NCBI RefSeq assembly: GCF_036311985.1
Contig: NZ_JAZDCJ010000069.1
Reading direction: 5' to 3' (one strand)
Length of the DNA stretch: 23,126 nt
From: JAZDCJ01 sp036311985
GTDB taxonomy: Bacteria; Actinomycetota; Actinomycetes; Actinomycetales; Micrococcaceae
Numbering within the stretch: position 1 is the first letter of the stretch; each line of letters begins with the position of its first letter. Both the position numbers and the translations under genes were made by a program. Below, one piece after another: positions 1 to 7,756 of the stretch. The notes under the pieces are model-generated. The model was given only the letters and a program-made list of their open reading frames with translations, ran no database searches and was not told where the DNA came from.

Positions 1-246
1 CTCCCAGTCCCGCCGACGGCCGTTCGTAGGGGGTGGATGGAGTCGACTGCACAGCGAATAGGAGTGCATTCAGTGGTTGTACTTGGGAGACTGCAACGCG
101 ATAAGGCTCTCGATTACCGGACTGCATTGGCAAAAGGGGCGCCAACCGTAAGCTCTCACTTAGAGCGCTGGAGTCACTCCCACTGACTCCCAAGTGACTT
201 TGAGAGCACCCCTGAAACTGACACTCCCCAGGCTTGTCAGTCAGTA
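1..246. other. gene-free stretch
   Basis: I see no credible coding region here on either strand. A small perfect hairpin with 7-base arms lies at 170-176 and 184-190, inside a looser fold in which CTCTCACTT near 153-161 can partly pair with AAGTG and TGAGAG further on. A sequence near 125-143 (CATTGGCAAAAGGGGCGCC) resembles the arms of the inverted repeat at 247-327. No tRNA or promoter could be recognised. Confidence 0.5.
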
Positions 247-327
247 CATTGGCAATAAGGAGCGCTCCGGACCTCCCCAGGTTTTGGCACACGCAGATAT
301 GCCCCGGAGCGCTTCTTACTGCCAATG
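247..327. repeat. long near-perfect inverted repeat, 24-base arms
   Basis: The arms at 247-270 and 304-327 are reverse complements at 22 of 24 positions and enclose a 33-base loop. The arm begins CATTGGCA and ends GCGCTCCGG. It lies downstream of the small minus-strand gene ending at 402, so it could act as a transcription terminator, but the loop is long and there is no T-tract. A third, partial copy of the arm in direct orientation lies near 125-143. A MITE-like remnant, transposon ends or a protein-binding site are alternatives; the sequence alone does not decide. Confidence 0.7.
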
Positions 328-401
328 TTCTAATGGGCATTCCAAGTGAGATTAGTTCGCCCTGACTTTGGCGGCTTCCACTGACCGGCACCGGCAGACG
401 G

Positions 402-629
402 TTACATCGGGGAGCACTCCTGAGGGAAGTCCAAGAGTTGGAGGTTGATGCTGTCATCTTTGTGCAGCATTCTTCTTTCGCCGATACCGTGAAGTACAAC
501 CCATACGATGGACCCGTCTGGCATGCAGTCGTCGACAGTGCCACAGCCTATGTCTGTTCCCTCCTGCAAGACTCTAACGACTTGACCGACCGGGAGATGT
601 TTCCAGGAGACGCGCCGTTTCCTGGGCAT
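402..629 (-). CDS. small hypothetical protein, 75 aa
   Basis: I do not recognise a named family, though the protein resembles short uncharacterised proteins common in Arthrobacter relatives. The reading frame is open to 794, but I place the start at 629 (MPRKRR...): the coding character begins there and GGCGGAAG lies upstream as a possible ribosome binding site. The N-terminus is basic, followed by beta-rich segments such as LPVGQVVRVLQEG, GCGTVDDCMPDGSIVWVVL and RRMLHKDD, suggesting a small SH3-like or barrel fold. There is no signal peptide or membrane span. An overlapping plus-strand frame (438-719) is judged a shadow. The gene is separated from the next minus-strand operon by the hairpin at 764-792. 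Function unknown. Confidence 0.55.
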   Translation of the reverse strand: MPRKRRVSWKHLPVGQVVRVLQEGTDIGCGTVDDCMPDGSIVWVVLHGIGERRMLHKDDSINLQLLDFPQECSPM

Positions 630-763
630 CAGAGCTTCCGCCGTATGGCAGGGAAAAAGTTCGTTTCCAACTGCGTTCCTAGTCGGTTGTTGGTTATTCC
701 CAAATGCAATGTTGTCTAGTTGGTTCAGGACAACCGCAGTGAGACTTTTGGGGAGAGCGCTGT

Positions 764-792
764 GCCGTGCCCCGGACGGGCCGGGGCACGGC
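764..792 (-). terminator. terminator hairpin after the minus-strand operon
   Basis: Perfect 12-base arms, GCCGTGCCCCGG (764-775) and its complement (781-792), enclose a 5-base loop. The hairpin lies 18 bases past the stop of the last gene of the minus-strand operon. It has no T-tract, which is usual for actinobacterial terminators. It probably ends the permease-to-SDR transcript. Confidence 0.8.
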
Positions 793-809
793 ATGGCATG
801 TTTCGCTGG

Positions 810-1589
810 TCACTCAGGGGTTACGTAGGCCCCTGCGATACCGCCATCGACTAGGAAGGTGGAGGCTGTGATGAATGAGGAGTCGTCGCTGGCGAGGAAT
901 GCTACGGCGGCGGCGAGCTCTTCAGGTTCTGCAAAGCGGCCCAGCGGGACGTGGATGAGGCGGCGTGCGGCCTTCTCGGGGTCCTTGGCGAACAGTTCCT
1001 TCAGCAGCGGTGTGTTGACCGGTCCTGGGCAAAGGGCGTTGACGCGGATGCCCTGGCGGGCGAATTCGACACCGAGTTCGCGGCTCATGGCCAATACTCC
1101 GCCCTTTGATGCGCTGTAGGAGATCTGCGAGGTTGCAGCACCCATGACGGCGACGAAGGAGGCGGTGTTGATGATGGAGCCCTTACCCTGGGCCTGCATG
1201 TAGGGAAGAGCGTACTTGCAGCAGTAGAAGACAGAGGTCAGGTTGACTTCCTGGACCTTGCGCCAGGCGTCGATACCTGTGTCGAGGATCGAAGCGTCGT
1301 CGGCCGGGGAAATTCCGGCGTTGTTGAAGGTGATGTCAACGCTTCCGTAGGTTTCGTTGGTCACGGCGTAGAGGTTTTTCACTTCTTCTTCGCTGGTGAC
1401 GTCTACCTTCACGTAGAGACCGCCGACTTCATCGGCTGCCCGCTGCCCTGCGGTTGGGTCCATGTCGGCGATGACTACGTTTGCCCCTTCGGCTGCGAAG
1501 CGGCGGGCGGTTGCCAGTCCGATACCGCTTGCGCCGCCAGTGATGACAGCGCTGCGGCCCTTGAGACGGCTGGAGGTTACTTCAATCAT
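810..1589 (-). CDS. short-chain dehydrogenase/reductase (SDR), NAD-type
   Basis: A 259-residue classical SDR of standard length. The Rossmann motif TGGASGIG is at residues 17-24, and Asp42 at the end of beta-strand 2 favours NAD(H) over NADP(H). NNAG is at 89-92, Asn116 follows, and the catalytic Ser144, Tyr158 and Lys162 (YSASK) are present. It is the last gene of the permease-ligase-hydrolase-ALDH operon, 29 bases after the ALDH stop, with AAGGAAAG as ribosome binding site. In this context it could oxidise the alcohol of a gamma-glutamylated amino alcohol to the aldehyde, the step before the ALDH. Automatic annotation may call it a 3-oxoacyl-ACP reductase or glucose dehydrogenase, but no fatty-acid genes are nearby. 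Family certain, substrate inferred. Confidence 0.9.
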   Translation of the reverse strand: MIEVTSSRLKGRSAVITGGASGIGLATARRFAAEGANVVIADMDPTAGQRAADEVGGLYVKVDVTSEEEVKNLYAVTNETYGSVDITFNNAGISPADDASILDTGIDAWRKVQEVNLTSVFYCCKYALPYMQAQGKGSIINTASFVAVMGAATSQISYSASKGGVLAMSRELGVEFARQGIRVNALCPGPVNTPLLKELFAKDPEKAARRLIHVPLGRFAEPEELAAAVAFLASDDSSFITASTFLVDGGIAGAYVTPE

Positions 1590-1618
1590 TTTTTGACTTT
1601 CCTTAATTGGTGGTGACG

Positions 1619-2986
1619 TTACGGGTTGGTGGAGATGAAGACGTTTTTTGTTTCCGTGAAGGCATCGAGAGCATCGGGCCCGAGTTCACGTCCCAGACCT
1701 GACTGCTTGAAGCCTCCGAAGGGTGTGGAGTACCTGACGGATGAATGCGAGTTCACGGAAAGGTTTCCGGATTCGAGGCCACGGGCCATCCTCAGTGCCT
1801 GCCCGACGTCCCGGGTCCAAATGGATCCTGAGAGCCCGTAGATGGAGTCGTTGGCCAGGCGGAGCGCGTCCGCTTCGTCCTTGAAAGGGACGACAGCTAC
1901 AACGGGTCCGAAAATTTCCTCGTGCATCACACGGTCTTCGCGTGAGGGCGTCAAGACAGTGGGTGGGAACCAGAAGCCCTTGCCGTCCGGTGCGGACCCC
2001 TGGAAGGCGATGGAGGTGCCGTCAGGGACAAAGCTGGATACTGTGCGGTGCTGGGCAGCCGAAATCAGCGGTCCCATGAAGGATTCCTCGTTGCTGGGGT
2101 CCCCGACCTTCAGGGCCTTGACTACGGGTTCCAGGAGTCCGAGGAACTTTTCATAAACACTTGCTTGGACCAGGATTCTGGAGCGGGAGCAGCAGTCCTG
2201 CCCTGCATTGTCAAAAGCGCCCCCTGGAGCCGCTGATGCAGCGGCTTCAAGGTCGGAATCGGCGAAAATGATGTTGGCGCTCTTGCCACCCAGTTCCAGG
2301 GTGACCGGCTTGAGCTGGTCAGCGCAGCCGGCCATGATCCGCTTTCCGACGCCGGTTGAGCCGGTGAAGACGACTTTACGGACGGCAGGATGGGTAACGA
2401 AACGTTCCCCGACAATTGAACCCTTGCCCGGAATAATTTGCAGGACCCCTTCGGGCAGCCCTGCTGCCTGTGCAAGCTGCCCGAGGCGGATGGCGGTCAG
2501 TGGCGTCAGTTCGGCCGGTTTCAGGACGACCGTGTTGCCTGCAGCCAGCGCGGGCGCGAAGCCCCAAGCTGCGATGGGCATGGGGAAGTTCCAAGGCACG
2601 ATGACCCCAACAACTCCCAGGGGTTCGTGGAATGTCACGTTCACCCCGCCAGCTACTGGAATCTGCTGACCAAGGTGCCGTTCGGGTGCTGCGGAGTAGT
2701 AGGTCAGGACGTCGCGGACGTTGCCGGCTTCCCAGCGGGCATTGCCGATGGTGTGGCCTGCGTTCAGGACCTCCAGCTGAGCGAGGTTTTCCAGATCTGC
2801 ATCTACTGCGGCGGCGAACCGGCGCAGCAGGAGTGCCCTGTCTGCAGGGGCGACGTGACGCCACGTTTCAAAGGCTGCAGCCGCTTTTTCGATAGCCCTG
2901 TCTGTGTCCTCCAGCGAGGCAAGGGATACAGTCTCAATGACATCTTCGGTGGCTGGGTTTAGTACGTCAAACGTGCTGGTGGACAT
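1619..2986 (-). CDS. NAD(P)-dependent aldehyde dehydrogenase
   Basis: A 455-residue ALDH-superfamily enzyme oxidising an aldehyde to a carboxylate. Visible motifs are PWNFP (131-135, with Asn133), cofactor-site Lys156 (LKPAE), FTGSTGVG (207-214), the general-base motif ELGGK (Glu231) and the nucleophile Cys265 in AGQDCC; EEIFGPVV follows in the C-terminal half. The frame is open further upstream, but I choose ATG at 2986 because the ALDH fold begins there (MSTSTFDVLNPATE) and GGAGAG precedes it. The gene overlaps the end of the hydrolase by 20 bases, implying translational coupling. In the gamma-glutamylation scheme it would make the gamma-glutamyl amino acid, for example gamma-glutamylglycine. 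It is slightly shorter than the usual 475-500 residues. Family certain; substrate inferred. Confidence 0.92.
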   Translation of the reverse strand: MSTSTFDVLNPATEDVIETVSLASLEDTDRAIEKAAAAFETWRHVAPADRALLLRRFAAAVDADLENLAQLEVLNAGHTIGNARWEAGNVRDVLTYYSAAPERHLGQQIPVAGGVNVTFHEPLGVVGVIVPWNFPMPIAAWGFAPALAAGNTVVLKPAELTPLTAIRLGQLAQAAGLPEGVLQIIPGKGSIVGERFVTHPAVRKVVFTGSTGVGKRIMAGCADQLKPVTLELGGKSANIIFADSDLEAAASAAPGGAFDNAGQDCCSRSRILVQASVYEKFLGLLEPVVKALKVGDPSNEESFMGPLISAAQHRTVSSFVPDGTSIAFQGSAPDGKGFWFPPTVLTPSREDRVMHEEIFGPVVAVVPFKDEADALRLANDSIYGLSGSIWTRDVGQALRMARGLESGNLSVNSHSSVRYSTPFGGFKQSGLGRELGPDALDAFTETKNVFISTNP

Positions 2987-3728
2987 TGACCGGACTCTCC
3001 GTTCGTTCTTTGCGGTAGTTGAGTGCTGCTTCGACGAATCCGTTGAATAGCCGAAGGTCGTCTGGATTTTGTTCGGGGTGGAACTGTACGCCCAGAACCC
3101 ATCCCCCAGATGTGGTTTCCAGGGCTTCGACGGTGCCGTCAGCTGCTGCTGCGGTGACGTACAGTCCGTCGGCAATACTGTCCATCGCCTGGTGGTGGTA
3201 GCAGGGTGCGCTGGCGCGGGGACCGAGCAGATCCGCGGAGATGCTCCCCGGTGCTGTGGTAAATTCAACGTTCCCAAAAACGCCTGGTGCCGGCTGGTAC
3301 TGGGCTTCGGGATTCACATCGGGGATGTGCTGGATGAGCGAACCGCCCAGCGCCACGTTGAGGATTTGAGCTCCCCTGCAAATGGAAAAGAGCGGAAGTT
3401 CTGCAGCCAGTGCTGCACGGGTCAAAGCGATGTCGTGAAGGTCCCGATGAGGCTGGGGTCGGGTAAGTTCGTGCGCTTCTGCCCCATAGTTCTCCGGCCC
3501 TACGTCACTTCCCCCGGAGATGATGAGTCCATCAAGCAGCTCGACAACTGTAGGGTCCGTTCCCACGGGCGGGAGAAGGATGGGCGTGCCGCCTGCCGCC
3601 ACAACGGCTTGAACATATGTTCCCGGGAGTACGGCGGCATCCTGTGTCCAGACACCCCAGGAAGCTTCCTGGTAATAGGTGGTCAGGCCGATGCGGGGAC
3701 GGTACATGTTAGAGGCGTTCGAAGACAC
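2967..3728 (-). CDS. gamma-glutamyl amide hydrolase (peptidase C26, PuuD-like)
   Basis: A 253-residue class I glutamine-amidotransferase-like hydrolase. This family cleaves a gamma-glutamyl amide bond and releases glutamate; PuuD acts on gamma-glutamyl-GABA. The nucleophile Cys117 sits in SICRGAQ, and the triad is completed by His217 and Glu219 in QFHPEQ. SGGSDVGPENYG near residues 71-82 is typical of the family. I use the GTG at 3728 because GGGAG lies 8 bases upstream; this overlaps the ligase gene by 20 bases. The alternative is ATG at 3707 (MYRPRIG), just after the ligase stop, without a clear ribosome binding site. In this operon it would be the last step, freeing glutamate and the amino acid product. 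Confidence 0.88.
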   Translation of the reverse strand: MSSNASNMYRPRIGLTTYYQEASWGVWTQDAAVLPGTYVQAVVAAGGTPILLPPVGTDPTVVELLDGLIISGGSDVGPENYGAEAHELTRPQPHRDLHDIALTRAALAAELPLFSICRGAQILNVALGGSLIQHIPDVNPEAQYQPAPGVFGNVEFTTAPGSISADLLGPRASAPCYHHQAMDSIADGLYVTAAAADGTVEALETTSGGWVLGVQFHPEQNPDDLRLFNGFVEAALNYRKERTESPVNVHQHV

Positions 3729-5091
3729 GCTTACGCTCCCAATCTGTGATGGCGCTATCGAAAGCCTTGATCTCGATGTCGGCGGCGTGCGCGTAGTGCT
3801 TCACCACTTCGTCACCGAAGGCCTTGCGGGCGATCTCGCTGTTGATCAGCAGTGCGCGGGCGTCACGCAGTGTGGTCGGGATGCGGTCTGCATCCGACTG
3901 GTAGGCGCTGCCGGTGGTGATGGGTTCCAGGGGGAGTTTGTTTTCAATACCGTGGATGGCACCGGCAATGAGGGCAGCGGCGGCCAGGTAGGGGTTGACG
4001 TCTCCGCCTCCGACCCGGTTTTCAACCCTCAGGCTTGCTCCACGGCCGACGACGCGCAGGGCACAGCTGCGGTTGTCCATGCCCCATGCGATGGCCGTAG
4101 GTGCGAAGCTGCCCTCAACGAACCGTTTGTAGGAGTTGATGTTCGGTGCCAGGAAGTAGGACAGTTCCTGCATGACGGCCAGCTGCCCGGCAATATACTG
4201 CTCCATGACTGGGCTGAAGCCATGCTGACCATCGCCCGGCAACACAGGGTTGCCGTCCAGATCTGTCAGGCTGAAGTGGATGTGGCACGAGCTGCCTTCA
4301 CGTTCGTTGAACTTGGCCATGAACGTGATGCTTTTTCCATGCTGGGCTGCAATCTCTTTGGCGCCATTTTTGTAAAAGGCGTGGTTGTCGCAGTTGGTAA
4401 GTGCATCTGCGTACCGGAAAGTAATTTCATTCTGACCCAGGTTGCATTCGCCTTTGGACGACTCCACAATGAGGCCGGCCTTTTCCATGCCTGTTCGGAT
4501 GTTGCGGATCACCGGTTCCAGCCGGGCCGTGGCCAGAAGCGAGTAGTCAACGTTGTAGCGGCTTGAGGCGGTCAGGCCTTCGTACTTCTTGTCCCAGGCT
4601 TCCTCGTAGGTGTCATCGAACATGATGAACTCGAGCTCTGTACCGATGTGGGCACGGTAGCCCAGGGCTTCCAGCCTTTCCACCTGCGCACGGAGAATCT
4701 GGCGCGGTGACTGGCTCACCGGGCGGCCATCGAGCCACAGAACGTCGCACAAGACCATCGCCGTACCCTCCAGCCACGGCACCAGGCGCAAGGTGTCCAT
4801 GTCCGGACGCATAACCATGTCACCGTAGCCGTTTTCCCAGGAGGACATGGCATAGCCGTCCATGGTCGTCATCTCCACGTCCACCGTAAGAAGGTAGTTG
4901 CACCCTTCAGCGCCGTGACCGAGCACGTCTTCAAGGAAAGACCTGGCCCCACAGCGCTTTCCCTGGAGGCGGCCCTGGGAGTCAGTGATGGCAACAACTA
5001 CGGTGTCGATTTCGCCTGAGGCTACCTTTTCCCTCAGTTGCTCAACGCTCAGCTGAGCGTTGGAGGGGTTTCCTGCGTTAGGGTGTGTCAT
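3709..5091 (-). CDS. glutamine-synthetase-like gamma-glutamyl amine ligase
   Basis: A 460-residue member of the glutamine synthetase superfamily, close in style to PuuA, GlnA3 and GlnA4 rather than housekeeping GlnA. These ligases use ATP to join the gamma-carboxylate of glutamate to an amine. Metal-site glutamates are seen in GTELEF (Glu152, Glu154) and in ECNLGQNE (Glu216, Glu223), followed by SCHIHFSL (His271, His273), NRSCALRV and the typical C-terminal DWERKRVFERL. The tyrosine adenylylation loop of housekeeping GlnA is not evident. It lies directly after an ethanolamine-type permease and overlaps a gamma-glutamyl hydrolase gene, so it is probably the committing step of amine catabolism. 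Ethanolamine is the favoured substrate by context; a polyamine is the main alternative. Confidence 0.88.
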   Translation of the reverse strand: MTHPNAGNPSNAQLSVEQLREKVASGEIDTVVVAITDSQGRLQGKRCGARSFLEDVLGHGAEGCNYLLTVDVEMTTMDGYAMSSWENGYGDMVMRPDMDTLRLVPWLEGTAMVLCDVLWLDGRPVSQSPRQILRAQVERLEALGYRAHIGTELEFIMFDDTYEEAWDKKYEGLTASSRYNVDYSLLATARLEPVIRNIRTGMEKAGLIVESSKGECNLGQNEITFRYADALTNCDNHAFYKNGAKEIAAQHGKSITFMAKFNEREGSSCHIHFSLTDLDGNPVLPGDGQHGFSPVMEQYIAGQLAVMQELSYFLAPNINSYKRFVEGSFAPTAIAWGMDNRSCALRVVGRGASLRVENRVGGGDVNPYLAAAALIAGAIHGIENKLPLEPITTGSAYQSDADRIPTTLRDARALLINSEIARKAFGDEVVKHYAHAADIEIKAFDSAITDWERKRVFERL

Positions 5092-5135
5092 TTTATTTCC
5101 GTAACTTCGATCTCGGTCTTTAGGGGTGGATTTTG

Positions 5136-5156
5136 GTGCGGGCTGTCAACCCGCAC
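5136..5156 (-). other. intercistronic hairpin between permease and ligase genes
   Basis: Perfect 7-base arms GTGCGGG (5136-5142) and CCCGCAC (5150-5156) enclose a 7-base loop in the 74-base gap between two co-directional genes. It may be a processing site, an mRNA-stabilising stem or a leaky terminator that sets the permease to enzyme ratio. There is no T-tract. Confidence 0.5.
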
Positions 5157-5165
5157 GGATTGGCT

Positions 5166-6605
5166 TCAGCTTTTAAGTTCTGCCTCGGCCGCGGCCAGTT
5201 GGGCGAATTCCTCTTCGGGTGCTCCTGCGACAATCCGGTGCCTGCTGTAGAACCAGTAGTAGAGGAGGGCGGCACCGAAAACTGCCGCCGTGATGGATGC
5301 GGCGAGGACATCGACAACGAAGGTGGCGACGACAGCCACAGCAGCAAGGACCAGCGCGATTGAGGTGGTGACCACACCGCCGGGAGTCCGGTAGCCGCGG
5401 GGGAGGTCCGGTTCTTTCCTTCGCAGCACGATGTGGGAGAGATTCAGCAGGACATAGGAAACGGTGGCGCCGAACACGGCGATGTTGATGAGCAGACCAC
5501 CGTTGCCTGTGGTGGCAGCCAGGATGAAGCCTATGGTACCTGGCACGATGAGCGCCCAGTAGGGTGTGCGTCGTTTGCCGGTTAGCGACAGCCACTTGGG
5601 GAGGTATCCGGCGCGGGACAAAGCAAAGAGTTGCCGTGAGTAGGCGTAAATGATGGAAAAGAAGCTGGCGACGAGCCCTGCCAGACCTGCGTAGTTAACG
5701 AAGTCGGCAAGAACTGTGTTGCCGCCGTAAGCCAGACGGAGTGCTTCCGGCAGGGGGTTGTCGGATTCGCTCATAGCCGACGCGCCGGCCGCGCCGGGAA
5801 CAAGAATAAGCATCAGTGAACCAAAAACGACCAGGATGAGCACAGCGACGATGATGCCCCGGGGCATGTCTTTTTTGGGATTGGCGGTTTCTTCAGCTGC
5901 CAGGGGCACGCCTTCGACGGCGAGAAAGAACCAGATGGCGTACACGAAAGCTGCGAGGACTCCGCTGATGCCCATGGGAAGGAAAGCGCTCGAGGCCGGC
6001 GAACCGTCGGGAACGATGTCAAAAAGATTTGCCGGGTTGAAATGCGGGATCAGACCAATGACGACAGCGGCCAGGGCTACGACCGCGACCGCAGTGATCG
6101 CGAAAATCATCTTCAATGCCTCGCCGACACCGCGTAGGTGGATCCCGATAAACACGGCATAGGTGGCGAGGTAGACCGGCCAGGAGTTCGTGAGCCCGAA
6201 CAGCCCCAGCGCCTCTATATATCCCCCAATGAAAATTGCGATGGCTGCTGGCGCCACGGCGTACTCGATCAGCACCGCCATTCCGGTGGCGAACCCGCCA
6301 AGCGGACCCAGAGCCCTCCGCGCGAAACCGTAACCGGCACCAGCGGCCGGCAGTGTGGATGAAAGTTCCGCCAACCCGAACACCATGCAGGTGTACATGA
6401 TGCCAATGAGCACAAACGCGATGAGGAGTCCGCCCCAGCCGCCTTGGGCCAAACCCAGGTTCCAACCAGCGAAATCTCCAGAAATAACGTACGCAACACC
6501 CAGCCCTGCCAGCAGCACCCATCCTGCGGCCCCGCGCTTCAATTGGCGGTGCTCAAGATAGCCGGTGTCGTCTTTGACAGGCTTGTTCGAATGCGAAGGT
6601 GTCAT
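5166..6605 (-). CDS. eat: APC-family permease, ethanolamine permease type
   Basis: A 479-residue integral membrane transporter of the amino acid-polyamine-organocation superfamily, with about 12 hydrophobic segments. The stretch YVISGDFAGWNLGLAQGG near residues 40-57 and the later IWFFLAVEGVPLAAEET, SFFSIIYAYSRQLFALSRAG and PYWALIVPG agree with what I remember of the ethanolamine permease (Eat) subfamily. The N-terminus (about 30 residues) and the C-terminus (about 30, Ala/Glu-rich) are hydrophilic and probably cytoplasmic. It is the first gene of the minus-strand operon, with AAGAAGG as ribosome binding site, and is divergent from the FadR/GntR regulator. No eutBC ammonia-lyase genes occur in the window. 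Another small amine or amino acid as substrate cannot be excluded. Confidence 0.82.
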   Translation of the reverse strand: MTPSHSNKPVKDDTGYLEHRQLKRGAAGWVLLAGLGVAYVISGDFAGWNLGLAQGGWGGLLIAFVLIGIMYTCMVFGLAELSSTLPAAGAGYGFARRALGPLGGFATGMAVLIEYAVAPAAIAIFIGGYIEALGLFGLTNSWPVYLATYAVFIGIHLRGVGEALKMIFAITAVAVVALAAVVIGLIPHFNPANLFDIVPDGSPASSAFLPMGISGVLAAFVYAIWFFLAVEGVPLAAEETANPKKDMPRGIIVAVLILVVFGSLMLILVPGAAGASAMSESDNPLPEALRLAYGGNTVLADFVNYAGLAGLVASFFSIIYAYSRQLFALSRAGYLPKWLSLTGKRRTPYWALIVPGTIGFILAATTGNGGLLINIAVFGATVSYVLLNLSHIVLRRKEPDLPRGYRTPGGVVTTSIALVLAAVAVVATFVVDVLAASITAAVFGAALLYYWFYSRHRIVAGAPEEEFAQLAAAEAELKS

Positions 6606-6807
6606 ACTGTTTGCCTTCTTCCAAAAGAGGTAATGGTCTATTTACAGTCCATAAGTCTTCAAACAGTGTGGGTCAGGTCACGCTGGGCGTCAAGCCGCGG
6701 GGCCAACTTCTCGTAATTTTTAGTTAAAGCCGCTTCATGTCCTCCGCTTGACTGCCCATTTGGGGTGCATCCATAGGTATTTTTCTATACCGGAATATGA
6801 TTGACCT
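6606..6807. promoter_or_regulatory. divergent promoter region with candidate operators
   Basis: This 202-base gap separates the permease operon from the regulator and must hold both promoters. Three dyads are visible. An 8-base perfect repeat, CCATAGGT (6771-6778) with ACCTATGG (6804-6811), brackets the regulator start. Inside it GGTAT (6776-6780) and ATACC (6787-6791) form a second dyad with a 6-base spacer. An imperfect dyad TGGTCT...AGTCCA spans 6634-6651. In addition ACTGTTTG (6606-6613) pairs with CAAACAGT (6660-6667) within the permease leader. FadR-type repressors bind short dyads, so autoregulation and control of the operon are plausible; the exact operator is not determined. Confidence 0.5.
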
Positions 6808-7593
6808 ATGGAAGACGCCCCGTTCGAGACACCAGCCCGGTTCCTTCGCCCTGTCAGAAATGGGAACGCTTTCGAAGAAACAATCGAGAGACTGCTTCAA
6901 AACATCAAGCTGGGACTGTTCAGCGCCGGAGCCAAGTTGCCGGCGGAGCGTGAGCTTGCTGAGTTGCTGGGCGTATCACGGGCCACCTTGCGTGATGCGT
7001 TGGCGGAGTTGCAAAAGGCGGGTTACGTGGAGGTTCAGCGCGGCCGCTACGGCGGCACCTACGTTGCCAAGCGCCGATTCGTAGATCCTGTGCGGCCCGC
7101 GGACTTAGATCCGGATGAGGTCGAGGATGCACTCACATTTCGAAGCGTTTTGGAGCCGGCGGCTGCATCGTTGGCCGCCAGGGCGCGGCTTTCTCCAGCT
7201 CAACGCAGACATTTACTGGACACTTTGGCCGAGGTAGCAGCAGCACCCTCGGACCTGTACCGGCCCAAGGACGCCAGATTCCACGTCGCGATTGCAGAAG
7301 TAACGGGTTCACCAAGCCTGGCTGCAGCAGTGGCAGATGTCCGGGCCCGAGTCAGCGATCTATTGGATCGCATTCCCTTTTTGGAGCCCAACCTGGAGCA
7401 CTCCAACCAGCAGCATCAAGCGATCGTTGACGCTATCCTGCGCGGAGACCACGAGACGGCTTTCAAAGCCACTCAGGACCACTTGGAAGGAACCGCTTCG
7501 CTGCTGAACGGATTCCTCGGCTCCCCTGGCGCGCCAGCCCCAGCGCCGTCCGATTCCCTCGCAAACCCGGCAATCGTCCAGGTATTCAACTGA
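6808..7593 (+). CDS. FadR-subfamily GntR transcriptional regulator
   Basis: A 261-residue regulator with an N-terminal winged helix-turn-helix (about residues 23-88, including LPAERELAELLGVSRATLRDAL and the wing RGRYGGTYV) and a C-terminal FCD ligand-binding domain from about residue 105. Candidate metal-site residues of the FCD domain are Asp155, His159 (DARFHVA), His203 (HSNQQHQ) and His225 (QDHLEG). The last ~25 residues are Ala/Pro-rich and probably disordered. It is transcribed away from the permease-ligase operon and sits just before the glycine riboswitch. It most likely represses the divergent catabolic operon and itself, released by a pathway carboxylate. No strong ribosome binding site precedes the ATG; a short leader or leaderless mRNA is possible. 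Confidence 0.9.
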   Translation: MEDAPFETPARFLRPVRNGNAFEETIERLLQNIKLGLFSAGAKLPAERELAELLGVSRATLRDALAELQKAGYVEVQRGRYGGTYVAKRRFVDPVRPADLDPDEVEDALTFRSVLEPAAASLAARARLSPAQRRHLLDTLAEVAAAPSDLYRPKDARFHVAIAEVTGSPSLAAAVADVRARVSDLLDRIPFLEPNLEHSNQQHQAIVDAILRGDHETAFKATQDHLEGTASLLNGFLGSPGAPAPAPSDSLANPAIVQVFN

Positions 7594-7756
7594 CCTCTGG
7601 CACATCGGGTCTCTTTTCTGGAGCGCTTGAGACAGCCCTTGGCCTAGTCAGCGGTATCCAAGAATTTCTTGAAAAGAGTTCAGCCGGTTGCAAAGTGATC
7701 CCATGCACGCTAACGTTGTGGCCCGTATCACCTACATGTGAAACTGCTTATGATCT

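Noticed and set aside
438..719. Plus-strand frame of 93 codons opposite the small hypothetical gene
   Set aside because: It is antisense to a frame with better protein character and ribosome binding site, and its translation shows no domain-like pattern.
2986..3277. N-terminal extension of the aldehyde dehydrogenase frame
   Set aside because: It overlaps the hydrolase gene, lacks ALDH-like sequence, and a ribosome binding site precedes the ATG at 2986.
7749..7754. TATGAT as a -10 box for the riboswitch transcript
   Set aside because: It would put the RNA start at about 7760, inside the closing stem of aptamer I, and there is no good -35 element at the right distance.
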